This document shows, in pieces, positions 8,645 to 18,561 of a stretch of DNA of 64,000 nt. The stretch comes from Olivibacter sp. XZL3. Its GTDB lineage: Bacteria; Bacteroidota; Bacteroidia; Sphingobacteriales; Sphingobacteriaceae. The first letter of the stretch is position 1. The number at the start of each line of letters is the position of its first letter. The DNA is taken from NCBI RefSeq assembly GCF_004368405.1, contig NZ_SBJH01000055.1, forward strand, positions 1 through 64,000, written 5' to 3'. The translations under genes and the position numbers were made by a program. The notes beneath the pieces were generated by a model. The model saw nothing but the letters and a program-made list of their open reading frames with translations. It made no database searches and was not told the origin of the DNA.

Positions 8645-9637
8645 ATGAGGGTAGCTATTAACGGTTTTGGCCGTATCGGTCGGAATACTTTACGCAATTT
8701 AATACGGAGAGATAGTGCCATTGATGTGGTGGCCATCAACGATTTGGCAGATGTACAGACGCTAGCTCATTTATTTAAGTACGATTCGGTGCACGGAGCG
8801 TTTGTGGGCGACGTGATGGTAGAGGGCGACACGCTGCTGGTGAACGGTAAACAGATTAAGGTGGTTAATGAGCACGCTCCTACGGATCTCCCTTGGAAGG
8901 CCCTACAGGTTGATGTGGTGGTGGAAAGTACCGGTAGATTTACGACGCACGCTTTAGCTGCCCAACACCTGAAGGCAGGAGCAAAGCAGGTCTTGATCTC
9001 AGCTCCGTCGCCGGATAAGGAGGTGCCAACGGTGGTGCTGGGCGTGAACGATGCGGTGATTGACTGGAGCACGCCGATTTTGTCGAACGCTTCCTGTACT
9101 ACAAACAATGTAGCTCCGCTTATTAAGGTGTTGGACGCCCATTGGAAGATTGTTGACGGCTATATTACCACGGTGCATTCCATGACGGGCGATCAAAACC
9201 TACACGATGCCGCGCATAAGGACCTGAGGAGGGCCCGGGCTGCATCGGCATCTATTATACCCACCACCACGGGCGCTGCCAAGGCGGTTACGAACGTGTT
9301 TCCTCATTTGGAAGGAAAGTTGGGCGGTGCCGGTATTCGCGTACCTGTGCTAAACGGTTCCTTGACGGATTTTACCTGTACCTTGGAGAAACAGCCGTCG
9401 GTTGCCGAAATTAACGAGGCCTTCGCGCTTGCCGCGAAGCAGGATCTAAAGGGTATTCTGCAATACACGGAGGATCCAATCGTGTCGATAGACATAATTA
9501 ATTCGCCCTTCTCATGTGTTTTCGATGCACAGTTAACGTCGGTGGTGGGTGGCCTGGTAAAGGTGGTGGGCTGGTATGACAATGAATTCGGTTATTCCAA
9601 CCGACTTGTTGATTTGCTGCTCAAGATTAAAGGCTAG
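8645..9637 (+). CDS. gap: Glyceraldehyde-3-phosphate dehydrogenase, type I
   Basis: The enzyme oxidises glyceraldehyde 3-phosphate to 1,3-bisphosphoglycerate with NAD(P)+ in glycolysis. The 330-residue length is normal. The N-terminal Rossmann motif INGFGRIGR, the catalytic Cys in SNASCTTN (about residue 154), the His in TVHSMTGDQ and the C-terminal WYDNEFGYS are all present. It lies 334 bp before pgk in the same direction, the substrate-product partner step. Each gene has its own promoter candidate. Confidence 0.97.
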   Translation: MRVAINGFGRIGRNTLRNLIRRDSAIDVVAINDLADVQTLAHLFKYDSVHGAFVGDVMVEGDTLLVNGKQIKVVNEHAPTDLPWKALQVDVVVESTGRFTTHALAAQHLKAGAKQVLISAPSPDKEVPTVVLGVNDAVIDWSTPILSNASCTTNNVAPLIKVLDAHWKIVDGYITTVHSMTGDQNLHDAAHKDLRRARAASASIIPTTTGAAKAVTNVFPHLEGKLGGAGIRVPVLNGSLTDFTCTLEKQPSVAEINEAFALAAKQDLKGILQYTEDPIVSIDIINSPFSCVFDAQLTSVVGGLVKVVGWYDNEFGYSNRLVDLLLKIKG

Positions 9638-9971
9638 CATTGGATGGTGGCCAGGCTCCGAACACTTTATGCGGATTGTTTGCCGACTGGGATATCGAAT
9701 GTAAAACACGAAAATCGGCTCATTTAAAATCTGTGTTAATTCGTGTCTTCTGCGGACTCCATTATTGCAGAACCAAGCATTTTTCTCTATGTTTGTTGCG
9801 GGCGCATGCAGATAGTTTGCGGCCTTGTACTTAAGAAAAGCGTATAACATATCATATTTAAAATGGAACCTGCATAAGGGGCCGTGCGAAGAGAGGGTTG
9901 AACAGATATGGTCTATACCTGCCTGCGGTGGGTGGGTAAGCTTCATTGCCATTTAAAAACAAGTTATTACA
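9638..9971. other. gap-pgk intergenic region
   Basis: This 334-bp spacer contains a promoter candidate for pgk (9764-9795) and a GC-rich leader of about 170 nt after it. No credible gene is present on either strand. Confidence 0.55.
9764..9795 (+). promoter_or_regulatory. Promoter candidate for pgk
   Basis: ATTG (9764-9767, three of four -33 bases), a 20-nt spacer and a perfect -7 TATGTTTG (9788-9795). It would let pgk be expressed independently of gap. Confidence 0.5.
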
Positions 9972-11162
9972 ATGAAAACTATTGAAGATTTTAATTTTTC
10001 CGGAAAAAAGGCTTTGGTGCGGGTTGATTTTAATGTGCCATTAGATGAAAATTTTAATATCACAGACGATAATCGCATAAAGGGGGCCAAGCCAACGATC
10101 GAAAAAATCTTGAAGGACGGGGGTGCCGTTATCTTAATGTCTCATCTGGGGCGGCCAAAAGAGGGGCCTACCGACAAGTATTCGCTGAAACATATCGTGG
10201 ATCACCTTTCCAAGGAACTGGGCGTACAGGTTGATTTTGCGAACGATTGTATCGGACAGGAGGCTATTGACAAAGCAGCGAACTTGAAGGATGGTGAGGT
10301 GTTGCTGTTAGAAAATCTACGGTTCTACAAAGAAGAGGAAAAGGGGGACGAAGCTTTTGCCGAGAAACTAGCGGCTTTAGGCGATGTGTACGTAAACGAT
10401 GCTTTCGGTACGGCACATAGGGCGCATGCTTCAACGGCGGTAATCGCCAAGTTCTTTCCAGATGCAAAATACTTTGGTTACTTGATGGCTGCCGAATTAA
10501 AGAATGCGGAAAAAGTATTGAATAGTCCTGAAAGGCCTTTTACGGCGATCATGGGCGGAGCGAAAGTTTCTGATAAATTGGAGCTGATTGAGGCGCTTTT
10601 GGATAAAGTGGATAACCTTATCATTGGAGGCGGGATGGCCTATACCTTCGTAAAAGCAAAAGGTGGCGAAATCGGCCAATCATTGGTGGAGCTGGATAAG
10701 CTTGATCTGGCAAATAGTTTGGTGGAAAAAGCGAAAGAAAAAGGCGTTCAACTGATTTTACCCACGGATTCACAGATTGCCGATAAGTTTGCCAACGATG
10801 CAGCGGTTTACGACGGACCGAACAATGAGATTCCGGCTGACAAAATGGGCTTGGACATTGGAGCGGAGTCGGCAAAGGCTTTTGCTGAAGTGATCAGGTC
10901 GTCCAAGACGGTTTTGTGGAATGGTCCGATGGGTGTTTTTGAGATGGATACCTTCGCGAAAGGTACCAAAGCGGTTGCAGATGCGGTCGTGGAGGCTACT
11001 AAGGCGGGTGCTTTTTCGCTGATAGGTGGTGGCGATTCTGCTGCAGCGGTTACTAAATTCAATTTAACGGAGGAAGTAAGCTACGTGAGCACCGGTGGGG
11101 GCGCCTTATTAGAATATATGGAAGGAAAAGAATTACCCGGCGTGAAGGCCGTAAACGAATAA
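9972..11162 (+). CDS. pgk: Phosphoglycerate kinase
   Basis: The enzyme transfers phosphate from 1,3-bisphosphoglycerate to ADP in glycolysis. The 396-residue monomer is of usual length. Substrate-binding RVDFNVPLD (about 17-25) and SHLGRP (about 57-62) are clear, as are [21 protein letters not shown], the hinge [10 protein letters not shown], and the nucleotide-binding GGGDSAAAV near the C-terminus. It follows gap and is closed by a strong terminator. Confidence 0.97.
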   Translation: MKTIEDFNFSGKKALVRVDFNVPLDENFNITDDNRIKGAKPTIEKILKDGGAVILMSHLGRPKEGPTDKYSLKHIVDHLSKELGVQVDFANDCIGQEAIDKAANLKDGEVLLLENLRFYKEEEKGDEAFAEKLAALGDVYVNDAFGTAHRAHASTAVIAKFFPDAKYFGYLMAAELKNAEKVLNSPERPFTAIMGGAKVSDKLELIEALLDKVDNLIIGGGMAYTFVKAKGGEIGQSLVELDKLDLANSLVEKAKEKGVQLILPTDSQIADKFANDAAVYDGPNNEIPADKMGLDIGAESAKAFAEVIRSSKTVLWNGPMGVFEMDTFAKGTKAVADAVVEATKAGAFSLIGGGDSAAAVTKFNLTEEVSYVSTGGGALLEYMEGKELPGVKAVNE

Positions 11163-11176
11163 TTTTTCACGCTACT

Positions 11177-11218
11177 AAAAAGGGCTGTATCGTGCACAAG
11201 CGATGCAGCCCTTTTTTT
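11177..11218. terminator. Bidirectional terminator, pgk / BON lipoprotein
   Basis: GGGCTGTATCG pairs with CGATGCAGCCC (one G-U pair, 8-base loop), with seven T on the right and five A on the left. It can end pgk on the plus strand and the BON gene on the minus strand. Confidence 0.88.
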
Positions 11219-11226
11219 CAAAGGCC

Positions 11227-11538
11227 TTAGCGGACGGGTTCGTTCGAGTCCACCGCTGTTTGTGCCATACTGGCAATGGTCGCCTTGTTGACTACCGACT
11301 TGATGCTTTTAATACCCTTTGCTGTTTCCTGTGCTTCCCGCATACTTTCTTCGTCTGGAAAGGTGCCGGTAAATGTGGCAACGCCATCTGCTACGACTAC
11401 TTGAGCACCCGGCTCGAGTACGTATTCGATTTCTTGTTGTGCCCGTTGATCTTTCAACGACTTGGAACTACAAGATGTTAACCAAAAACACACCCCTATT
11501 ACTATAATAGGCAATGCGAATAACTGCTTGGCATTCAT
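11227..11538 (-). CDS. BON-domain lipoprotein
   Basis: This 103-residue protein starts with a lipoprotein signal whose lipobox is L-T-S-C (Cys at about 23). It is followed by one BON-like domain, with the usual beta-alpha-beta pattern around VVVADGVATFTGTFPDEE and IKSIKSVVNK. BON domains bind membranes or other envelope proteins in OsmY-type stress proteins. The protein should be anchored in the periplasm or outer membrane. It is a single gene, convergent with pgk; the function is only known at domain level. Confidence 0.8.
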   Translation of the reverse strand: MNAKQLFALPIIVIGVCFWLTSCSSKSLKDQRAQQEIEYVLEPGAQVVVADGVATFTGTFPDEESMREAQETAKGIKSIKSVVNKATIASMAQTAVDSNEPVR

Positions 11539-11959
11539 GACTCCTGAAATTTAATTCTTAAAATTTATAATTGGCCGCTCTTCAGTTTGTATATACAGGC
11601 GGTACCTGTATGACAATTCTGCTTACGTATTGTTTTAAACTGTTATTCCTCAGTTTCTTAATGTACCATAAATTTAAGAACAATACCTAAATGTTACAAT
11701 ACTTGATCATTTTTTTTCGTCCGTTGCAGATCTCTTCCGCTTGACCGCTACCGGGTGATCAGTCACCGCGTTACTGGCAGAAAGAGATTTAAAGCGTTTT
11801 AAACGGTGCTTTACGCCACGGCCTATCGGTTATCAATAAGCAAAGAAAATGGCTTGCGGTGGGAAGAGGTCCCTGTGGAAAACTTTTTTGTGGGGGAAAG
11901 TGGGAGAAAGTGGAAGATTTACCTAATTTTACATTCGATTATTTGGATAAACTGTATAG
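11539..11959. other. dcw upstream region
   Basis: This 421-bp region separates the BON gene (minus) from mraZ (plus). It holds a 7-bp inverted repeat with 5-nt loop (ATACAGG/CCTGTAT, 11593-11611), a TGTGGAAAA word at 11874-11882 and the MraZ-box repeats at 11890-11914. No consensus TAnnTTTG promoter was found; TAATTTTA at 11924-11931 is one base off. Confidence 0.55.
11890..11914 (+). promoter_or_regulatory. MraZ-box repeats upstream of mraZ
   Basis: GTGGG (11890), GTGGG (11900) and GTGGA (11910) repeat with an exact 10-bp period, and GAAA fills each spacer. MraZ is known to bind TGGGN direct repeats 10 bp apart in its own promoter in E. coli, and AAAGTG-type repeats in Mollicutes. Another GTGGG lies at 11859 and a GTGGA at 11875. 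The array sits 46-70 bp before the mraZ start, so autoregulation of the whole cluster is likely. Confidence 0.75.
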
Positions 11960-12424
11960 ATGGCTCATTTTCTCGGAGAATTTGAATGCAAGCTGGATAC
12001 CAAAGGAAGGATGGTATTACCTGCCGGCCTCAAAAGGCAAATGCCAGAGGTTGAGCGGGAGGGGCTTGTCATTAACCGAGGCTTGGAGGCGCATCTGGTG
12101 ATTTATCCAAGAAAAGAGTGGGATCGCATCATGGAAGAGCTGAGTAAGTTGAACACTTTTGAGCGCAAGACGAGAGAATTTGTGCGAAAATTTATGCGCG
12201 GCGCTACGGAGCTTAGCTTGGATGCCGCGAATAGGGTGTTGGTGCCGAAACCCTTGTTGGAATATGCAGGGATAGAAGGAGAGGTAGTGCTGGCGAGTCA
12301 GTTCAACAAAATAGAAATGTGGTCGAAAGATGCATATGATGCGCAATGGGATGATGAAGGGGATGACTTTGCTTCTTTGGCAGAGGAGGTAATGGGAAAC
12401 TTAAATAAAAGGCAAGATGGATAG
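11960..12424 (+). CDS. mraZ: Transcriptional regulator MraZ
   Basis: MraZ is the DNA-binding first gene of the dcw cluster and binds repeats in its own promoter. The 154-residue protein contains two AbrB-like MraZ half-domains, each with the signature D-x-x-x-R: DTKGRMVLP at about 13-21 and DAANRVLVP at about 91-99. The protein forms ring-shaped oligomers in known cases. Its stop overlaps the rsmH start by 8 bp, indicating translational coupling. The GTGGG repeats upstream support autoregulation. Confidence 0.95.
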   Translation: MAHFLGEFECKLDTKGRMVLPAGLKRQMPEVEREGLVINRGLEAHLVIYPRKEWDRIMEELSKLNTFERKTREFVRKFMRGATELSLDAANRVLVPKPLLEYAGIEGEVVLASQFNKIEMWSKDAYDAQWDDEGDDFASLAEEVMGNLNKRQDG

Positions 12425-13328
12425 CACTTATCACATGCCGGTCATGTTACAGGAATGCATAGAGGCGCTCGCGATAAAGCCTGATGGCGTTTATGTGGAT
12501 GTTACGTTTGGCGGGGGCGGTCACTCAAAGGCTATTGTCGAACGGCTCAATGAGGACGGGCGCTTGATTGCTTTTGATCAGGACCCGGATGCGCTAAGCA
12601 ATGCCTTGCAAGATGAACGCTTTAGCTTGATCCATCAGAATTTTAGGTATCTAAAGAATAACCTCCGCTTAAATGGGGTGAGACAGGTTGATGGTATTTT
12701 GGCAGATTTAGGGGTGTCTTCTCATCAATTTGACGAAGCGAACAGGGGTTTTTCTATTCGCTTTGATGCCGACTTAGATATGCGCATGGATCAGGTGGGT
12801 GATGTGGATGCAAAAGCGGTGTTGAACTCCTACAGTGAGGAGGAGCTGCATCGGGTGTTCGGAATGTATGGGGAAATTCAGAATGCGAAGAGCTTGGCAA
12901 AGATCATTGTGACGGCTCGACTCACAAAGCCGATCAATACGGTGTCTGATCTCAAGGCGATCGTGTCAAAATTGGTGCCCCGAGGGAAGGAAAATAAGTA
13001 TTATGCGCAGTTGTTTCAAGCGCTACGGATAGAAGTAAATAAGGAGTTGGAGGCTTTGCAGGAGTTTTTGATGCAGGCGGAGTCGGTGTTGAAGCCGGGG
13101 GGGCGACTGGTGGTTATGTCGTACCATTCGCTCGAAGATCGGTTGGTGAAGAATTTTATGGCTAAAGGAAAATTTCGGGGCGAGGTGGAAAAGGATTTTT
13201 ACGGAAATGAGATCAAGCCTTTTAAGCTGGTGTACCGCAAGGCTGTTGTGGCTTCGGATGACGAAATAAAGCAGAACAGCCGGGCCAGAAGTGCAAAGTT
13301 GCGGGTGGCCGAAAAGCTAAACGGTTAG
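12417..13328 (+). CDS. rsmH: 16S rRNA (cytosine-1402-N4)-methyltransferase
   Basis: RsmH (MraW) methylates C1402 of 16S rRNA with S-adenosylmethionine. The 303-residue protein shows the N-terminal HMPVMLQE, SAM-binding VDVTFGGGGHS (about 24-34), ADLGVSSHQFD (about 96-106), and the C-terminal SYHSLEDRLVKNF (about 235-247). Length is normal. It overlaps mraZ and is followed by the ftsL-like gene after 3 bp. Confidence 0.97.
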   Translation: MDSTYHMPVMLQECIEALAIKPDGVYVDVTFGGGGHSKAIVERLNEDGRLIAFDQDPDALSNALQDERFSLIHQNFRYLKNNLRLNGVRQVDGILADLGVSSHQFDEANRGFSIRFDADLDMRMDQVGDVDAKAVLNSYSEEELHRVFGMYGEIQNAKSLAKIIVTARLTKPINTVSDLKAIVSKLVPRGKENKYYAQLFQALRIEVNKELEALQEFLMQAESVLKPGGRLVVMSYHSLEDRLVKNFMAKGKFRGEVEKDFYGNEIKPFKLVYRKAVVASDDEIKQNSRARSAKLRVAEKLNG

Positions 13329-13331
13329 CAT

Positions 13332-13745
13332 ATGTTGAACAAGTACAAAAATGAGGGACTAAGCGAAGAGCAACAGGAAGCCTTAGAAAACGAGGTGGAA
13401 ACGAAGGTGGATGAGTCAAAGGATTTTTTAAAATCCTTACTGACGCCTAAGGGTTTTTCTGCTGCACGGGCAGTAGCGGCGGTTCCCTTTATCGGTTACT
13501 TGGCTCTTTTGGCCATTATATATATAGCAAATAGGCATTTTGCGGAGGACAGTGTACGGGAGATCGATGCCTTGTCAAAGGAGGTGAAATATTTAAGCTG
13601 GGAATATAAGTCGCTTAAGGCGGATCTCATGTTGAAGAGTACGCAGAGTGAGGTGGCGAAAAAGGTGGATACTATCGGACTTAAGATCTTGGTGGAGCCA
13701 CCAAAGAAAATTGTTTTAGGACAAGATAATACCGTTGACAAATAG
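13332..13745 (+). CDS. FtsL-like divisome protein
   Basis: This 137-residue protein occupies the ftsL position between rsmH and the transpeptidase gene. It has a long charged cytoplasmic N-terminus (about 1-45), one membrane segment (about 48-68, FIGYLALLAIIYIA) and a periplasmic heptad-like region (REIDALSKEVKYLSWEYKSL) suited to a coiled coil. That is the bitopic FtsL layout. FtsL binds FtsB and FtsQ and helps activate FtsW/FtsI. Sequence similarity alone is weak, so the call rests on position and topology. It ends directly before the next ATG. Confidence 0.8.
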   Translation: MLNKYKNEGLSEEQQEALENEVETKVDESKDFLKSLLTPKGFSAARAVAAVPFIGYLALLAIIYIANRHFAEDSVREIDALSKEVKYLSWEYKSLKADLMLKSTQSEVAKKVDTIGLKILVEPPKKIVLGQDNTVDK

Positions 13746-15827
13746 ATGAATATCAGAACAGACATATTGTTGCGTGTTTACCTCTCCTTTGGGGCGATGG
13801 TGCTTTTCGCTGTGGCTGTCCTATACAAAATGTTCAGCCTACAGGTGGTTCAAGGGTCACACTGGCGGGCGATGGCAGATAGCTTATCTACACGCTATCA
13901 AACGGTGGAAGCTACACGCGGAAATATTTTTTCGGTGGATGGCAGCTTGTTGGCTACATCAGTGCCCGAGTATGATGTACGCATGGATATGATGGCACCC
14001 GGCATTTTGGAGGACGATGTCTTTTATGCTAAAGTGGATTCGCTCGCTGCAAGTTTGGCTTCTTTTTTTCAAGATAAGTCTGTTGAACAATACCGTAGGC
14101 TGTTGCGCAAGGCGAGAAAGGACAAGAATCGTTATTTTCTGGTGAAGCGGAATGTAAGTTTTCAGGATATGAAGGCGGTTCGCTCGTTTCCGATATTTAA
14201 GTTAGGAAAGTATAAAGGTGGTCTTATTGCAGAGCAAAAGAATAAGCGGATTTTGCCTTTCAAAACGCTTGCTGCGCGCACTATCGGGTATAAAAATGAC
14301 AATGTGCAACCGGTTGGTTTAGAGGGGGCTTATGCTGAATACATGGACGGACTGAGTGGTAGCCGGTTGGTACAAAGGATAGCCGGCGGAAGCTGGATGC
14401 CGATTAATGAGGATACGGAAGTAGCCCCAACGGATGGGGCGGATATCATTTCGACCATCGACATCAATATGCAGGATATTGCACAGAAAGCCCTTGAAAA
14501 GCAGTTGATTGCCAGCGATGCAGATAATGGCTGTGTGATTTTGATGGAGGTGTCAACGGGAGAAGTACGGGCGGTAGCCAATTTCACTAGGGTGGAAGAG
14601 GGCGTTTATAGAGAAAAGTTCAATTATGCCATCGCGCAGAGTTCCGAGCCGGGATCTACATTTAAACTCGCTTCTTACATGGCTGCGATTGAGGATGGCA
14701 AAATCGATACCAGCGATGTGGTGGATACGGAAGATGGAACCTTTAGGGTGTACCGGCATACCATTCGTGATTCTCATAAAGGGGATGGTAAAATTTCGGT
14801 TAAACGCGCTTTTGAGGTGTCGTCCAATACAGCGGTAACCAAGTTGATTTACCAGCACTACAAGGAGAATCCTTCCGCTTTTACAGACCGCTTATACGCC
14901 ATGCATTTGAATGAGCCGCTCGGTCTGCAAATACCCGGGGAAGGACAGCCTTTGATCAAAACGCCTAAAAGCAGGTCGTGGAGCGGATTGACACTGCCTC
15001 AAATGGCTTACGGTTATGAGCTGAAGATGACGCCTTTACAGATGCTTACCTTGTACAACGCGGTAGCAAATGATGGCAAAATGATTGCGCCGCTCTTTGT
15101 AAAAGAGATTCGGCGTCTCGGAAATACGATAGAAAAGTTTGAGGCAAGGGTAATTAATGAAAAGATTGCGTCTGATCAAACAATTGCTAAAATGAAGGGC
15201 ATGTTGGAAGGGGTAGTAGAAGAAGGGACCGCAAAGCAACTGAAAAATTCGCTCTTCAAGATGGCCGGTAAAACAGGTACTGCCCAAATGGCAGACGGAG
15301 CGGCCGGGTATAAAACGAAACGAAGGTACCAAGGGTCTTTCGCCGGCTATTTTCCGGCCGACAATCCGAAATACTCAATGATTGTTGTGGTACAAAACCC
15401 GCGGAAAGGCGGATACTATGCCACTACGGTGGCGGCACCCGTTTTTAAGGAAATCGCGGAGCAGGTGTACGCCGGAGACAGTGGAATGTATCGTGATTTT
15501 AAGCAGTTACAGATGGCGTCTGTTGATGCGGCGCCGCCGATTAAATACGGGTTTCAAAAGGATAGTCAATACGTGTTCGGAGCTTTAGGGCTGAAATCAA
15601 CACAGTCCCTTAAGCAAGACACCGCGGAAGTATTGTTGTCAGATGATCATCTTCCCGAAGGGAAAGTGCCCGATTTAAAAGGGATGGGACTTAAAGACGC
15701 GATGTACCTGCTAGGGAATATTGGCATGAGGACCTTTGTGAAGGGAAAAGGCCGTGTGGTAAGGCAATCAGTTAATCCAGGCGAGCTGATTAATAAGGGT
15801 GGAACTATTACGATTGAATTGGAATGA
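13746..15827 (+). CDS. ftsI: Division transpeptidase FtsI/PBP with PASTA domain
   Basis: This class B penicillin-binding protein cross-links septal peptidoglycan with FtsW. The 693-residue protein has an N-terminal membrane anchor (about 8-30) and a pedestal domain with ATRGNIFSVDG. The transpeptidase domain carries the SxxK motif in PGSTFKLAS (about 303-311), SSNTAV (about 359-364) and KTGTAQ (about 506-511). A C-terminal PASTA domain (about 640-693, VPDLKGMGLKDAMYLL) is present; it is absent from E. coli FtsI but common in this phylum. It abuts ftsL and overlaps murE by ATGA. Confidence 0.95.
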   Translation: MNIRTDILLRVYLSFGAMVLFAVAVLYKMFSLQVVQGSHWRAMADSLSTRYQTVEATRGNIFSVDGSLLATSVPEYDVRMDMMAPGILEDDVFYAKVDSLAASLASFFQDKSVEQYRRLLRKARKDKNRYFLVKRNVSFQDMKAVRSFPIFKLGKYKGGLIAEQKNKRILPFKTLAARTIGYKNDNVQPVGLEGAYAEYMDGLSGSRLVQRIAGGSWMPINEDTEVAPTDGADIISTIDINMQDIAQKALEKQLIASDADNGCVILMEVSTGEVRAVANFTRVEEGVYREKFNYAIAQSSEPGSTFKLASYMAAIEDGKIDTSDVVDTEDGTFRVYRHTIRDSHKGDGKISVKRAFEVSSNTAVTKLIYQHYKENPSAFTDRLYAMHLNEPLGLQIPGEGQPLIKTPKSRSWSGLTLPQMAYGYELKMTPLQMLTLYNAVANDGKMIAPLFVKEIRRLGNTIEKFEARVINEKIASDQTIAKMKGMLEGVVEEGTAKQLKNSLFKMAGKTGTAQMADGAAGYKTKRRYQGSFAGYFPADNPKYSMIVVVQNPRKGGYYATTVAAPVFKEIAEQVYAGDSGMYRDFKQLQMASVDAAPPIKYGFQKDSQYVFGALGLKSTQSLKQDTAEVLLSDDHLPEGKVPDLKGMGLKDAMYLLGNIGMRTFVKGKGRVVRQSVNPGELINKGGTITIELE

Positions 15828-17287
15828 GTGCACTATCAAAAATATTAAGGGATGTCTCTATAAAACGTGCTGTGGGCAGCATGGAAGTAGATGTGCATGC
15901 AATTTGTTTTGATTCTCGTAAGGTAAAAGAAGGTGATTTGTTTGTAGCGATAAAAGGTACGCTTACCGATGGCCACGCTTTTATTGACAAAGCGGTTGCT
16001 TTAGGGGCAAAAGCGGTAATATGCGAACAGCTACCACAAGATACCAGCGGACATATTACCTATATCGAAGTGAACGACGCCAGTTTTTCCCTAGGTTTGA
16101 TAGTGGCTAATTTTTATGATAATCCCTCCACTAAATTGAAACTGGTTGGAGTGACGGGCACCAATGGAAAAACGACCGTAGCGACCCTCCTCTACAAGCT
16201 CTTTATAGAGATGGGCTTTCGTGTCGGTTTGCTTTCAACGGTACAAAATAAAATTGATGGGCGTGTTATAGCTTCTACGCATACCACACCGGATCCCGTG
16301 AGCCTGAATGCGCTGCTGAGTGAGATGGTGACCGCCGGCTGCGATTATTGTTTTATGGAAGTAAGTTCTCATGCCGTTGCGCAGCATCGCATTGCGGGTC
16401 TTTCTTTTGTAGGAGGCGTTTTTACCAATTTGACGCATGATCATCTTGATTTTCACAAAACATTCGATGCGTATTTGAAAGCAAAAAAGGCTTTTTTTGA
16501 TGCCTTGCCCAAATCTGCTTTTGCCTTAGTCAATGTCGATGATAAACACGGAAGGGTGATGGTGCAAAATACGGGCGCTTATAAAAAGACTTACGGTCTC
16601 AAAAATATCGCCGATTATAAAGGAAGGATTGTAGAAAGTCATTTCAACGGGATGTTGATGCATATTGACGGTAGGGAAGTGTGGACGCGCTTGGTCGGGG
16701 CCTTTAATGCGTACAACCTATTGGCGGTATACAGTGTAGCGGTTCTTTTGGAACAGGATACAACGAAGGTGTTGACGGTTTTAAGTCGATTAACGGGGGC
16801 GGAGGGGAGGTTTGATACGCTATTGTCGGGCACGGGTATCGTGGGGATTGTGGATTATGCACATACGCCGGATGCGGTGGAAAACGTGTTGAGGACGATC
16901 GTGGAGTTGCGAAAAAATAAGGAACAGATTATCACCGTATTGGGCTGTGGAGGCGATAGGGATAAGACCAAAAGGCCGGAGATGGCAGCGGTTGCAGCGA
17001 AGTTGAGTGATAAAGTGATTTTGACTTCCGATAATCCAAGGAGTGAAGATCCTCAGCAGATCATTCGGGAGATGGAGGTGGGGGTTCCTGCCGATAAAAG
17101 AAGAAATGTTTTTTCGATTACAGATAGGCATGAGGCGATAAAAGCGGCGGTTCATCTCGCGCAAGCAACCGACATCATTTTGGTAGCCGGGAAAGGGCAC
17201 GAGAAGTATCAGGAGATCATGGGCGAAAAAAAGCCTTTCGATGATAAAGCCATATTAAGTGAACTTTTTAAAGAGTTAGGAAGCTAA
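15824..17287 (+). CDS. murE: UDP-MurNAc-tripeptide synthetase, meso-DAP type
   Basis: MurE adds the third amino acid to UDP-MurNAc-L-Ala-D-Glu in the cytoplasm. The 487-residue protein has the Mur ligase P-loop GTNGKTT (about 110-116), the THTTPDP loop and the DNPR motif in [11 protein letters not shown] (about 405), which marks the meso-diaminopimelate-adding type. This agrees with a dapA gene further on. A C-terminal AGKGHE motif is present. Its start overlaps the ftsI stop. In this cluster murE is followed directly by mraY with no murF, as is usual in Bacteroidota. Confidence 0.97.
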   Translation: MSALSKILRDVSIKRAVGSMEVDVHAICFDSRKVKEGDLFVAIKGTLTDGHAFIDKAVALGAKAVICEQLPQDTSGHITYIEVNDASFSLGLIVANFYDNPSTKLKLVGVTGTNGKTTVATLLYKLFIEMGFRVGLLSTVQNKIDGRVIASTHTTPDPVSLNALLSEMVTAGCDYCFMEVSSHAVAQHRIAGLSFVGGVFTNLTHDHLDFHKTFDAYLKAKKAFFDALPKSAFALVNVDDKHGRVMVQNTGAYKKTYGLKNIADYKGRIVESHFNGMLMHIDGREVWTRLVGAFNAYNLLAVYSVAVLLEQDTTKVLTVLSRLTGAEGRFDTLLSGTGIVGIVDYAHTPDAVENVLRTIVELRKNKEQIITVLGCGGDRDKTKRPEMAAVAAKLSDKVILTSDNPRSEDPQQIIREMEVGVPADKRRNVFSITDRHEAIKAAVHLAQATDIILVAGKGHEKYQEIMGEKKPFDDKAILSELFKELGS

Positions 17288-17313
17288 GTAACAAAGACAA
17301 GATAACCAAAGGA

Positions 17314-18558
17314 ATGCTGTATTATTTATTTACATACTTACATAATCATTTTAACCTGCCTGGCGCTGGAGTGTTTCAGTACATCTCCTTTCGTTTTGGT
17401 ATGACGGTTATATTGTCGCTTGTTATTACTACCGTCTATGGCGGACGCTTAATTGGGCTGTTGCGTAAAAAGCAGGTCGGTGAAACCGTGCGCAGTTTGG
17501 GCTTAGAAGGAGAGACGCAAAAGCAGGGCACGCCTACAATGGGCGGGCTGATTATTATAGCAGGAATTTTATTGCCTACTTTGCTGTTTGCTAAGCTCGA
17601 GAATATTTACGTAGTGCTCATGATTATTGCTACCGTTTGGATGGGAGCGGTTGGTTTTATTGACGACTATATAAAGGTTTTCCGTAAAAATAAAGAAGGA
17701 TTGGCGGGTAAATTCAAAGTCGTAGGTCAGGTCGGTTTAGGAATTATTATTGCCTGGACGATGTATTATCATCCATCTATTGTAAGCAGACAAAAGGTGA
17801 ATGGGCCTGTTAAAGGAGAAAATATAGAAATCCAGCAAAATTTTGACGGTACGAAAAGTTACTACAACGTAGAAGTGAAGTCTTCCAAAACCAATATCCC
17901 TTTTTATAAGAATAATGAGTTCGATTATGGAAAGGTATTGAGTGTTTTCGGTGTGCCGGATGGGAAATATGTGTTTTTTGTTTTTCTGGCTTTCGTAGTG
18001 TTTATTATTACCGCGGTGTCAAACGGTGCGAATATTACCGATGGCATAGATGGCCTCGCTACGGGGACTTCAGCTATTATTGGAGTCACACTCGCCATTT
18101 TAGCCTATGTGTCCGGTAACAGTATTTTTGCCGATTACTTAAACATCATGTATATCCCTAACTCGGGCGAATTGGTAGTGTTTGCCGGAGCTTTTGTGGG
18201 GGCCTGCGTCGGCTTTTTATGGTATAACTCGTATCCCGCGCAGGTTTTTATGGGCGACACGGGCAGCTTAGCCATTGGCGGAATCATCGCGGCTTTTGCC
18301 ATCATGATCCGCAAGGAACTACTTATTCCGGTGCTTTGCGGCATTTTCTTGATTGAGCTTGTTTCGGTAATCATGCAGGTGTCTTATTTTAAATATACCA
18401 AGAAAAAATTTGGGGAAGGACGACGTATCTTTTTGATGTCGCCTTTGCATCATCACTATCAAAAAAAGGGTTACCATGAGTCCAAAATTGTGACGCGTTT
18501 TTGGATTGTGGGGATTATTTTGGCGGTTATTACCATCGTCACATTAAAGGTGAGATAA
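17314..18558 (+). CDS. mraY: Phospho-MurNAc-pentapeptide transferase
   Basis: MraY joins phospho-MurNAc-pentapeptide to undecaprenyl phosphate, making lipid I in the inner membrane. The 414-residue protein has about ten membrane segments and the family motifs KQGTPTMGG (about 69), [13 protein letters not shown] (about 112), [10 protein letters not shown] (about 234), FMGDTGSLA (about 311) and [11 protein letters not shown] (about 375). An insert of about 60 residues between about 150 and 210 makes it longer than the 360-residue E. coli enzyme; this insert is typical of the phylum. It lies 26 bp after murE. Confidence 0.96.
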   Translation: MLYYLFTYLHNHFNLPGAGVFQYISFRFGMTVILSLVITTVYGGRLIGLLRKKQVGETVRSLGLEGETQKQGTPTMGGLIIIAGILLPTLLFAKLENIYVVLMIIATVWMGAVGFIDDYIKVFRKNKEGLAGKFKVVGQVGLGIIIAWTMYYHPSIVSRQKVNGPVKGENIEIQQNFDGTKSYYNVEVKSSKTNIPFYKNNEFDYGKVLSVFGVPDGKYVFFVFLAFVVFIITAVSNGANITDGIDGLATGTSAIIGVTLAILAYVSGNSIFADYLNIMYIPNSGELVVFAGAFVGACVGFLWYNSYPAQVFMGDTGSLAIGGIIAAFAIMIRKELLIPVLCGIFLIELVSVIMQVSYFKYTKKKFGEGRRIFLMSPLHHHYQKKGYHESKIVTRFWIVGIILAVITIVTLKVR

Positions 18559-18561
18559 TAA

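Noticed and set aside
9533-9952. A 139-codon minus-strand frame between gap and pgk
   Set aside because: It overlaps the end of gap on the other strand and shows no protein-like features.
11859-12101. An 80-codon frame overlapping the mraZ start
   Set aside because: It runs through the MraZ boxes and mraZ in another frame; mraZ itself is clear.
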